Part shown: piece after piece, positions 7,698-13,452 of the stretch
Layout: every line of letters starts with the position of its first letter
Position numbering within the stretch: position 1 is the stretch's first letter
Source of the DNA: DSOS01 sp035286585
GTDB lineage: Bacteria; Chloroflexota; Anaerolineae; Anaerolineales; UBA4823
Reading direction: 5' to 3'
NCBI GenBank assembly: GCA_035286585.1
Contig: DATEDC010000002.1
Span: 1-16,711, forward strand
DNA length: 16,711 bases
Made by a program: the position numbers and the translations under genes
Notes under the pieces: generated by a model
Told to the model about the DNA's origin: nothing
The model's input: only the letters and a program-made list of their open reading frames with translations
The model's database searches: none

Positions 7698-8538
7698 GGG
7701 CGTCTCCTTCGTCTTCGCAGCAGGTGTCGCCCACCGCCAGCACCTGGGCCCCATTTTCCACCAGCCGCAGGTGCCCGCCGTAGGCTTCCAGCAAGCGCGC
7801 CGTAGTGAAAATCTCGCTGCCCGGGCCGAAGCCGAGCTGGCGGCGGTTGAGCAGCAGCACCCGGTCGAAGTGCTCGCTCGCCAGGCTGAGATCGTGGGTG
7901 GAAGCCAGCACGGTCACTTCCCTGGGGCGCAGTTGCTCCAGGATGCCCAGGATGTCCTCCTGGGAGGGCACGTCCAGGCCGGTGAAAGGCTCGTCCATTA
8001 ACATCAGCTCGGCCTCCTGGGCCAGGGCGCGGGCGATGAACATGCGCTGCTGCTGCCCGCCGGAGAGCTCCCCGATCTGGCGCTTCTCCAGCCCTAACAG
8101 GCCCACCACCTCCAGGCAGCGGTGCACGAATTCCCAGTCGCTCGCCTTGGGCCAGCGCAAGATGCCCAGCTTGCTGATCCGCCCCATCATGACCACGTCG
8201 GCCACGCTGGCAGGGAAGTTCCAGTCTACCTGACTGCGCTGGGGAAGGTAAGCAATGCAGATGTGCCCGCCCGGTTCGTGGCCGTAGATCTTTACCTCGC
8301 CGGCGGAGTACGGCTGGATACCGGCGATAGCTTTGAACAGGGTGCTCTTGCCGGCGCCGTTCGGTCCCACCACGGCGATGCGCTCGCCCGGATTCAGGGC
8401 GAAAGTGATCCCCGCCAGGGCAACGATCTGGTCGTAGCGCACCGCCAGGTCGCGGACCTCCAGGGTGGGCTGCCCGGGATGGTGGGCGACGTGGGCGACA
8501 GGCAGGGCGCTTTTTCTAAGCAGTTTGAGCAAAGTCAT
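7681..8538 (-). CDS. Zinc/manganese-type ABC transporter ATPase (ZnuC-like)
   Basis: A 285-residue ATPase that powers the metal importer at the cytoplasmic face. Walker A is GPNGAGKST (58-66), the Q-loop glutamine is Gln100 (YLPQRSQVDWNFP), the signature LSGGQ begins at 158, Walker B is LMLMDEP (178-184) and the H-loop is His215 (STHD). YLPQRSQVDW and the MMGR segment are typical of the Zn/Mn/Fe chelate subfamily. It follows the binding-protein gene by 33 bases with AAGGA as ribosome binding site. The C-terminal tail contains TCCEDEGDAHE, a run of possible metal ligands beyond the usual domain. The N-terminal 24 residues also precede the normal domain start and may be dispensable. Confidence 0.93.
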   Translation of the reverse strand: MTLLKLLRKSALPVAHVAHHPGQPTLEVRDLAVRYDQIVALAGITFALNPGERIAVVGPNGAGKSTLFKAIAGIQPYSAGEVKIYGHEPGGHICIAYLPQRSQVDWNFPASVADVVMMGRISKLGILRWPKASDWEFVHRCLEVVGLLGLEKRQIGELSGGQQQRMFIARALAQEAELMLMDEPFTGLDVPSQEDILGILEQLRPREVTVLASTHDLSLASEHFDRVLLLNRRQLGFGPGSEIFTTARLLEAYGGHLRLVENGAQVLAVGDTCCEDEGDAHERLA

Positions 8539-8571
8539 GCATTTATCCTTCTCGCGGCGCAGGCTGGGCGC

Positions 8572-9504
8572 TCACTTGAGCGCCTGCACGATTGCGCCGG
8601 TGTTGTAGCGCATCATATCCAGGTAGGTGCTCACCGGGCTGCCCGGCTCAGACAGAGATTCGGTGTAAAGTTGCACCATCTGTATCTGCGTGTCCGCGGC
8701 GATGCGCCGGGCGAGGCTCGGGTTGACCGTGACGCCGACGAAAATCGCCCGCACCCCCAACGTGCGGATAGCGTCCTCCAGCGCGGCCACTTCCTGGGCG
8801 GACGGCTCGGCGATCGAGCTGACCGCCGGGACCACCGCGCCCACCTGGATCAGCCCGTAGCGCCTGGCGTAATAGGCGAAGGCCAGGTGGTCGCCTACCA
8901 GCTTGCGGTTCTCCACTGGAATGCCCGCTATTTGCTGAGCTATCCAGGCGTCCAGCTCGAGCAGGGCAGCCTTGTAGCTGGCCGCGTTAGCCTGGTAGGC
9001 CGCGGCGTTGGCCGGGTCCGCCTGGCTCAGGGCGGCAAGGATGTTATCTACCCACACCAGCACGTTGCGCGGGTCCATCCAGACGTGCGGATCGCCGCCC
9101 GCCTCGCCACCTTCCGCGGGTTCGAGCGGCTCGATCCCGTCTGAGACCGTCACCAGCAGGGCGTCGTTCGCCGCGTTTTGGAGCAGGCGCTCCAGGAAGA
9201 TCTCCAGGCCCAGCCCGTTGGCGAAGACCAGGTCGGCCTGCGCTACAGCGGCGATTTCCTGCGGTGTGGGCTCGTAGCTGTGCGGGTCGATGCCGGGCGG
9301 CAGCAGCACGCTCAGCGTGGCTGCCTTGCCCGCAATGTTGCTGACCACGTCGCCCAGGATGCTGGTGGTGGCGATGACCCTCAGCTTCGCCGCCGGGGCG
9401 GCTTCTGCCTGAGGGCTCCCGGCGCAGGCGCTCAGCAGCGCGACGCAGAACAGGCTGATTAGAATAGCCTTGTGAGTAGACAAGGTGACGCTACCGAAGG
9501 GCAT
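8572..9504 (-). CDS. Metal-binding lipoprotein of the ABC importer (ZnuA/TroA family)
   Basis: The solute-binding component that captures a divalent metal outside the membrane and hands it to the permease. Counted from the ATG at 9504 it has 310 residues, a signal peptide ending LLSAC (Cys27) and the TroA-type bilobed fold. Likely ligands are His75 (DPHSYEP), His140 (DPHVWMD), His206 (GDHLAF) and Glu282 (LYTESLSEPG), where TroA-type proteins usually have Asp. There is no His-rich loop like that of E. coli ZnuA. An in-frame ATG at 9528 lies inside the -10 box of the promoter, so it cannot be used by transcripts from it; 9504 leaves a leader of about 16 bases without a ribosome binding site. 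Zn, Mn and Fe all remain possible. Confidence 0.92.
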   Translation of the reverse strand: MPFGSVTLSTHKAILISLFCVALLSACAGSPQAEAAPAAKLRVIATTSILGDVVSNIAGKAATLSVLLPPGIDPHSYEPTPQEIAAVAQADLVFANGLGLEIFLERLLQNAANDALLVTVSDGIEPLEPAEGGEAGGDPHVWMDPRNVLVWVDNILAALSQADPANAAAYQANAASYKAALLELDAWIAQQIAGIPVENRKLVGDHLAFAYYARRYGLIQVGAVVPAVSSIAEPSAQEVAALEDAIRTLGVRAIFVGVTVNPSLARRIAADTQIQMVQLYTESLSEPGSPVSTYLDMMRYNTGAIVQALK

Positions 9505-9526
9505 AATTTTAACAGGCTTCGCTTTC

Positions 9527-9554
9527 ATTATAAAAGTACAGGTGAGGCTGTCAA
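9527..9554 (-). promoter_or_regulatory. Full-consensus sigma-70 promoter of the metal importer operon
   Basis: Read on the minus strand, TTGACA (9554-9549) and TATAAT (9532-9527) are separated by 16 bases; both hexamers are perfect. Transcription would begin near 9520. The box overlaps the ATG at 9528. A palindrome at 9556-9584 abuts the upstream side of the -35. Confidence 0.8.
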
Positions 9555-9555
9555 G

Positions 9556-9584
9556 GTGCCACGCATGTTAATCGTGCGTGGTAC
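9556..9584. repeat. Imperfect palindrome GTGCCACGCA / TGCGTGGTAC, dispersed-repeat member
   Basis: Arms 9556-9565 and 9575-9584 pair over 10 bp with one G-T wobble and a 9-nt centre. The left arm plus centre (GTGCCACGCATGTTAATC) matches 11484-11501 at 16 of 18 positions in the same orientation. It lies between the LysM gene terminator and the importer promoter, one base from the -35. Confidence 0.7.
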
Positions 9585-9592
9585 TGATAAGC

Positions 9593-9631
9593 AAAAAGGC
9601 AGGCGTAGGTCCTGTGCTTCAACGCCTGCCT
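9593..9631 (-). terminator. Intrinsic terminator of the LysM gene
   Basis: On the minus strand a perfect 10-bp stem (9631-9622 with 9606-9597, AGGCAGGCGT/ACGCCTGCCT) encloses a 15-nt loop, and a run of five T (9597-9593, the first shared with the stem) follows directly. It starts 25 bases after the LysM stop codon. Confidence 0.85.
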
Positions 9632-9656
9632 GGAGCGCATGGCAGATCTCACTCAG

Positions 9657-10373
9657 CTATGGAGTAGCGGTTGCCGTGGCGGTGACGGGCAAGGTGGCGG
9701 TGCTGGTTGGCACGGGGGTCACCAAATTGACCGGCACCATGATCCTCTGCCCGGCCTGGATGTCATTGGGGTTTTCCAGTTCGTTTTCTTCCACGATGGC
9801 CTCGATCGTGCTGTTGAACTTCTCGGCAATGATCGCCAGGGTGTCACCGGTCTGCACGACGTATTCGATGAGCGTGCCGCGGCGCAGGTTCAAGGGGATG
9901 GGCGTCGCCGTGGGCAGCACCGTATCCGGACCGGGGATGGTGAGCTGGTCGCCCGGGTCGATAGGATCTTCGGGGTCCAGGTTATTGATGGCGATCAGCA
10001 CCAGCAGGTCAACCCCAAAGCGCTCGGCGATCCCGAAGAGCGTGTCGCCTTCCACCACGGTGTAGGGGAACGGTCCGGAGGGCGTGGGGGTTAGCGTTTC
10101 GGTGGCGGTGGCGGTTGGGGTGGAGGTTTCGGTGGGCGTGGGCGTCACGGTGGCGGTCGAGGTAGAGGTGGCGGTGGCGGTGGGCGTGGGCGTCTGGGTG
10201 GCGAACAGGGAAATCGCGGGCCGCTCCGCCCCCAGCAGCCAGAAGATAATCGCCGCTACGCCGACCACCAGCAAGCCGGCGGAAACGCCGATGATGGCTG
10301 GCGCCCAGCGGGCTTGCTGCTGGCGCTTGCGATAGGATTCGATCACATCTTGGGCGGTTTCTTTATCGCTCAT
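9657..10373 (-). CDS. Membrane-anchored protein with two LysM domains
   Basis: A 238-residue protein: a charged cytoplasmic N terminus (SDKETAQDVIESYRKRQQQ), one transmembrane helix (about 24-47), a Thr/Pro-rich linker (about 57-99), LysM 1 (103-147, YTVVEGDTLFGIAERFGV) and LysM 2 (169-214, YVVQTGDTLAIIAEKFNS), then a short Thr/Pro tail. LysM domains bind N-acetylglucosamine-containing glycans, so it probably tethers the membrane to the cell wall or another glycan. No catalytic domain is attached. The start at 10373 (MSDKE) is preferred to the in-frame ATG at 10421 because a candidate -10 box covers 10420-10425. It has its own terminator and is probably monocistronic. Confidence 0.87.
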   Translation of the reverse strand: MSDKETAQDVIESYRKRQQQARWAPAIIGVSAGLLVVGVAAIIFWLLGAERPAISLFATQTPTPTATATSTSTATVTPTPTETSTPTATATETLTPTPSGPFPYTVVEGDTLFGIAERFGVDLLVLIAINNLDPEDPIDPGDQLTIPGPDTVLPTATPIPLNLRRGTLIEYVVQTGDTLAIIAEKFNSTIEAIVEENELENPNDIQAGQRIMVPVNLVTPVPTSTATLPVTATATATP

Positions 10374-10419
10374 GGCAGTCTCATTTGCGCCTGATACGCA
10401 GGCGGGGATAGGTGGTGCC

Positions 10420-10448
10420 ATTTTACTCCATTTTCACCATCTTGGCGA
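10420..10448 (-). promoter_or_regulatory. Candidate promoter of the LysM gene
   Basis: On the minus strand TCGCCA (10448-10443) and TAAAAT (10425-10420) are 17 bases apart, four and five of six consensus matches. Transcription would start near 10413, leaving a leader of about 40 bases that holds a 6-bp hairpin (10388-10404). Confidence 0.45.
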
Positions 10449-10470
10449 ATCGTGAAAGCCGCGCCTGGGA

Positions 10471-10476
10471 TATAAT
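10471..10476 (+). promoter_or_regulatory. Candidate -10 box for the ketopantoate-reductase-family gene
   Basis: TATAAT is perfect at 10471-10476, 46 bases before the ATG at 10522. No good -35 is present at the usual spacing. The ribosome binding site AAAGGAGGT is at 10509-10517. Confidence 0.4.
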
Positions 10477-10521
10477 CGACGGGTCGATTTCTGGCATTCC
10501 AACCCCATAAAGGAGGTTAAG

Positions 10522-11457
10522 ATGCGCATTGCGGTATTTGGCGCCGGCGGCGTGGGAGGCTATTTTGGCGGGCGGTTGGCTCAGGCCGGGCAGGAGGTGA
10601 TCTTTATCGCCCGTGGAGCGCACCTGGAAACCATGCGCCGCCGCGGCTTGCGGGTGGACAGCTTGAAGGGCGATTTCATCCTGCCATCTGTCCAGGCCAC
10701 AGACGACCCGGCACAGGTCGGCGAGGTGGAAGCCGTTCTGGTGGCGGTCAAAGCCTGGCAGGTGCCGCAGGCGGCCCGGGCGATGCCCCCGCTGGTCGGT
10801 GAACGCACCTGCGTGCTGCCGCTGGAGAACGGCGTGGAGGCGCCCGAGCAGCTTGCCGAGGCGCTGGGTGCGCCGCGTGTGCTGGGCGGGCTGTGCCACA
10901 TCTCGTCTTATATCGCCGCGCCGGGGCATATCAAGCACGTCGGGATCGAGCCGCACGTCGCCCTGGGCGAATTGGACGGCCGGCGCAGCGAGCGCGCCGA
11001 ACAACTGCGCCTGACCTTCGAGCAGGCCGGGGTGTGGGCCGAGGTGCCGGCTGACATCCAGGCGGCGATGTGGGAGAAATTCCTGTTCATCGCTGCCATC
11101 AGTGGGGTGGGGGCGGTGACTCGCGCCCCCGCCGGGGTGATGCGCCAGGTGCCGGGCATCCGCAGCTTGCTGGAGGCGGCCATGCAGGAGATATACGCCC
11201 TGGCCCGGGCGCGGGGTGTGAAGCTGGCGGATGACATCGTCGCCAGGACGCTGGCTTTCGTGGACGGGCTGCCCCCGGGCGTGACCGCTTCGATGCAGCG
11301 TGATATCCTGGAGGGCAGGCCCTCCGAGCTGGCTTCCCAGAATGGGGCGGTGGTGCGCATGGGGGCTCAGGCGGGGGCGCCCACGCCGGTCAACGCCTAC
11401 CTCTACCACAGCCTGCTGCCCCAGGAGATGCGAGCGCGCGGCGAGCTGGAGTTTTAA
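10522..11457 (+). CDS. 2-dehydropantoate 2-reductase (ketopantoate reductase) family protein
   Basis: A 311-residue NADPH-dependent reductase of the PanE/ApbA family; PanE makes pantoate for coenzyme A synthesis. The nucleotide-binding loop GAGGVGG is at 7-13, Asn103 lies in LENG, the catalytic lysine is Lys186 (WEKF), and Ser257 and Glu269 match the spacing of the E. coli PanE pair. The two asparagines that follow the lysine in E. coli (K..N..N pattern) are Ile190 and Ser194 here, so the substrate may not be ketopantoate. The ribosome binding site is excellent. It is divergent from the LysM gene and convergent with the redoxin gene, with no pantothenate genes in view. I therefore withhold the symbol panE. 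Confidence 0.88.
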   Translation: MRIAVFGAGGVGGYFGGRLAQAGQEVIFIARGAHLETMRRRGLRVDSLKGDFILPSVQATDDPAQVGEVEAVLVAVKAWQVPQAARAMPPLVGERTCVLPLENGVEAPEQLAEALGAPRVLGGLCHISSYIAAPGHIKHVGIEPHVALGELDGRRSERAEQLRLTFEQAGVWAEVPADIQAAMWEKFLFIAAISGVGAVTRAPAGVMRQVPGIRSLLEAAMQEIYALARARGVKLADDIVARTLAFVDGLPPGVTASMQRDILEGRPSELASQNGAVVRMGAQAGAPTPVNAYLYHSLLPQEMRARGELEF

Positions 11458-11463
11458 ATTATC

Positions 11464-11496
11464 AGGTGCGTGGCACTTCAAAAGTGCCACGCACCT
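11464..11496. terminator. Perfect 15-bp hairpin between convergent genes, bidirectional terminator and repeat member
   Basis: Arms 11464-11478 and 11482-11496 (AGGTGCGTGGCACTT and its complement) are perfectly complementary with a 3-nt loop, CAA. It fills the 38-base gap between the stop codons at 11457 and 11496. On the minus strand the stem is followed by an AT-rich stretch (GATAATTT). The core is shared with the palindrome at 9556-9584. Confidence 0.75.
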
Positions 11497-12020
11497 TAAT
11501 CATAGGGCTTAGAGCGCACGATGGCGCAGCCGTAGGGGGGCGTTTGCTCCGGGTCTGGCGGCTGGCCGGCCAGCACGGCTTCCACCGCCTGGCGCAGGTA
11601 GAATTGGGTGGCTGCCCGCTGGCGGAAGCTGAGGTTATCGAAAGCGCCCTGGTAGCGCAGGATTCCCTGCGCATCGACGACGAAGCAGTGCGGGGTGGTT
11701 AGCGCTCCGTAGCGGTCAGCCACCTGCTGGTCGCGGTCGAGCAAGACGAGCGGCAGTCCGCGCTCGGCCGCGGTCTCTCGCAGCAGCTCTTCATGCTCGT
11801 TGACATTGGCAGCGATCGGCAGCAGGGTAACCCGCTCACCCCAAGTTTTCATTATAGCCAGCAGCTCGGAATCCACCCGGGCCGCGTGCGGGCATTCCGC
11901 CGACCAGAAGTTGACCACCGCCAACCGGCCGCGGTAGTCCCTCAGGCGGTGGAGCTTGCCCTCCAGGTCCGGCAGGCTGAAATCGGGGACGGGCTGGTGG
12001 GTGCGGATCAGGGCATCCAT
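11496..12020 (-). CDS. Redoxin/peroxiredoxin-like thioredoxin-fold protein with a single active-site cysteine
   Basis: A 174-residue thioredoxin-fold protein of the AhpC/TSA-TlpA-like group. PVPDFSLPDLEGK (10-22) opens the fold, NFWSAECPHA (37-46) is the active-site region, and TTP (108-110) is the cis-proline. The usual CxxC has become Cys43...Ala46, so a simple disulfide-exchange mechanism is unlikely unless another cysteine (Cys112 or Cys165) resolves it. The C-terminal PPYGCAIV resembles the GCsIkw ending of PRX-like1 proteins, from memory. No signal peptide is seen, so it is probably cytoplasmic. Its start overlaps the end of the propeller gene by 13 bases, so the pair is likely one operon. 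Confidence 0.8.
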   Translation of the reverse strand: MDALIRTHQPVPDFSLPDLEGKLHRLRDYRGRLAVVNFWSAECPHAARVDSELLAIMKTWGERVTLLPIAANVNEHEELLRETAAERGLPLVLLDRDQQVADRYGALTTPHCFVVDAQGILRYQGAFDNLSFRQRAATQFYLRQAVEAVLAGQPPDPEQTPPYGCAIVRSKPYD

Positions 12021-13417
12021 TGCGGGGCGTAACCTCCGGTGATCAGACGAGATGGCCGCGGATCCTGGCTGGCGAGGTCGATCAGCCAGATTTCGGGCGG
12101 CTCGATCAAGGCGTCTTTGTTGAAGCGCACATAAGCCAGCCGGCCGCCGAGCGGGCTCCAGGCCAGGTCGTAGTGGTTGAAATTGGCGTCCTGGGTGAGC
12201 GGGCGGGCCTGGCTGCCGTCCGGACGCATCAGCCAGAGCTGCCTGCCGGGCGTCCAGCGCTCCACCTCCAGGAATTTACGGGTGAAAGCCAGCAGGCTGC
12301 CGTCCGGCGAGAAAGCCGGCGAGGCGTCCTCCACGTTGGCTTCCCGGCTGATGTTCAGGCGGCTGCCATCCTGCGGATTCAGGCTGAACAGGTGGCTGGT
12401 AGGGATGCTCTCCAGCTCGGGCAGCAGCTCCGGGTCGTTGAGCGGTTCGTCCGAGATTTCGGGGATCACGTAGCTCTCCCCATCCGGGCTCCAATCCCCC
12501 GGGATGCCGGTCTGGCTGGGGAACATAACCCGTTCGCCCCTGGCGGTTTCCAGGATGATAAAGGCTGACCGGCTGGCGTCGAAGTAAGCCAGGTGGCCGT
12601 CCGAGGACCAGACAGGCTGCTGGGTCTGGTGACCGGCTTCACCCGCCAGTGTTGGCTCGCCGGTTTCGACCTCCTCGCCAGATGCACCTCTGATTAACGG
12701 CAGCAGCCAGATCTGGGGGTAAGCGGGGGGGGAGCCGGGGGACAGCCCGGTGCGCTCGTAAGCCAGCAGGTCGCCCTGCGGAGAGATCTGCGGGTAGCGG
12801 CACAGCGCCTGCGGGCAGCCAAACAGGCGAGTCGTCTCGCCCGTCTGCATATCCAGGCGGTAGATGGCTGTCCCGCCAGCGCCTTCGTCGCTGTTGAAGT
12901 AGACCTCGTTCCCGCTGGGGGCGACGTCGAAATCCAGCACGCTTCCGGGGACATCGCTGAGCTGCCGGATGGCGCCGTTGAGCAGGTTGAGGGCATAAAG
13001 CTCGGCCGGTCCATTGGCGGGATAGAGATAGACCAGCCGCGGCATGCCGATGGTGAAAGCCCAGGCGTAAGCGCCGCGCAGCGGCAGGGGTAGGAAGCCC
13101 GCGGCGCGCGCGCCAGGCCTCAGGCTGACCTGCACAACACCTCCGCTCGGCCAGGGCTGATCCGGGGTGAAGACCAGGGTATCCTCCTCCCAGGTGAAAT
13201 TTCCTTTCACCGCAGGTTGGCTGGTCAGGTGGGCCGCCACCGAATCGGCATCCATGGGACGTGAAAATGTCAGCCGCAGGGCAGCCCCTGCCGGGACGTC
13301 CAGCGCCCCATCCGCCGGGGAAAATCCCTCCAGGCTGGGGGAAGCCCACAGGTAGCCGAATGCCAGCCCGGCGACCAGGGCCAATACAAGCAACGAGAAT
13401 ACCTGCCAGCGCTTCAT
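12008..13417 (-). CDS. Ig-like/TolB-type beta-propeller protein with N-terminal membrane anchor
   Basis: A 469-residue protein from the ATG at 13417. A signal anchor (MKRWQVFSLLVLALVAGLAFGY) is followed by a bacterial Ig-like domain of the SbsA type (about 31-125: FSPADGALDVPAGAALRLTF, then FTPDQPWPSGG). The remainder is a TolB/WD40-like propeller with repeated WSPDG-type turns (VAPSGNEVYF, ISPQGDLLAY, WSSDGHLAYF, WSPDGESYVI, FSPDGSLLAF, WSPLGGRLAY), about six blades. Such proteins act as extracytoplasmic protein-interaction or sensing modules; no enzyme motif is seen. The frame stays open upstream to 13627, but that extension runs into the divergent gene and lacks the signal peptide. Confidence 0.85.
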   Translation of the reverse strand: MKRWQVFSLLVLALVAGLAFGYLWASPSLEGFSPADGALDVPAGAALRLTFSRPMDADSVAAHLTSQPAVKGNFTWEEDTLVFTPDQPWPSGGVVQVSLRPGARAAGFLPLPLRGAYAWAFTIGMPRLVYLYPANGPAELYALNLLNGAIRQLSDVPGSVLDFDVAPSGNEVYFNSDEGAGGTAIYRLDMQTGETTRLFGCPQALCRYPQISPQGDLLAYERTGLSPGSPPAYPQIWLLPLIRGASGEEVETGEPTLAGEAGHQTQQPVWSSDGHLAYFDASRSAFIILETARGERVMFPSQTGIPGDWSPDGESYVIPEISDEPLNDPELLPELESIPTSHLFSLNPQDGSRLNISREANVEDASPAFSPDGSLLAFTRKFLEVERWTPGRQLWLMRPDGSQARPLTQDANFNHYDLAWSPLGGRLAYVRFNKDALIEPPEIWLIDLASQDPRPSRLITGGYAPQWMP

Positions 13418-13424
13418 CAGGGTA

Positions 13425-13452
13425 ATTATAAATGGTAGAATGGCGCTGTGAA
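13425..13452 (-). promoter_or_regulatory. Promoter for the propeller-redoxin operon, predicted leaderless
   Basis: On the minus strand TTCACA (13452-13447) and TATAAT (13430-13425) are 16 bases apart. Seven bases separate the -10 from the ATG at 13417, so transcription would start at or next to the initiation codon. There is no ribosome binding site. Confidence 0.65.
13436..13441 (+). promoter_or_regulatory. -10 box for the membrane protein operon, predicted leaderless
   Basis: TAGAAT ends six bases before the GTG at 13448, so the expected transcription start is the G of that codon. The -35 region is weak (TTCATC at 13413-13418, spacing 17). There is no ribosome binding site. Confidence 0.5.

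Noticed and set aside
8122..9144. Long plus-strand open frame opposite the metal importer genes
   Set aside because: Composition is that of an antisense shadow in GC-rich DNA, it crosses two well-identified genes, and no family motif is visible.
9556..9584. Palindrome as a dedicated Zur or MntR operator
   Set aside because: The same core recurs at 11484-11501 between genes unrelated to metal uptake, and it does not resemble the Zur or MntR boxes I know. Kept only as an open alternative.
10084..10200. Repetitive GGTGGCGGT-like tract as a tandem repeat or recombination element
   Set aside because: It is the coding DNA of the Thr/Pro linker of the LysM protein read on the other strand. Similar tracts at 1400-1500, 2340-2420 and 3480-3610 have the same cause.
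10374..10421. LysM protein start at the ATG at 10421
   Set aside because: It lies in a candidate -10 box, and the added residues before MSDKE show no family character; not fully excluded.
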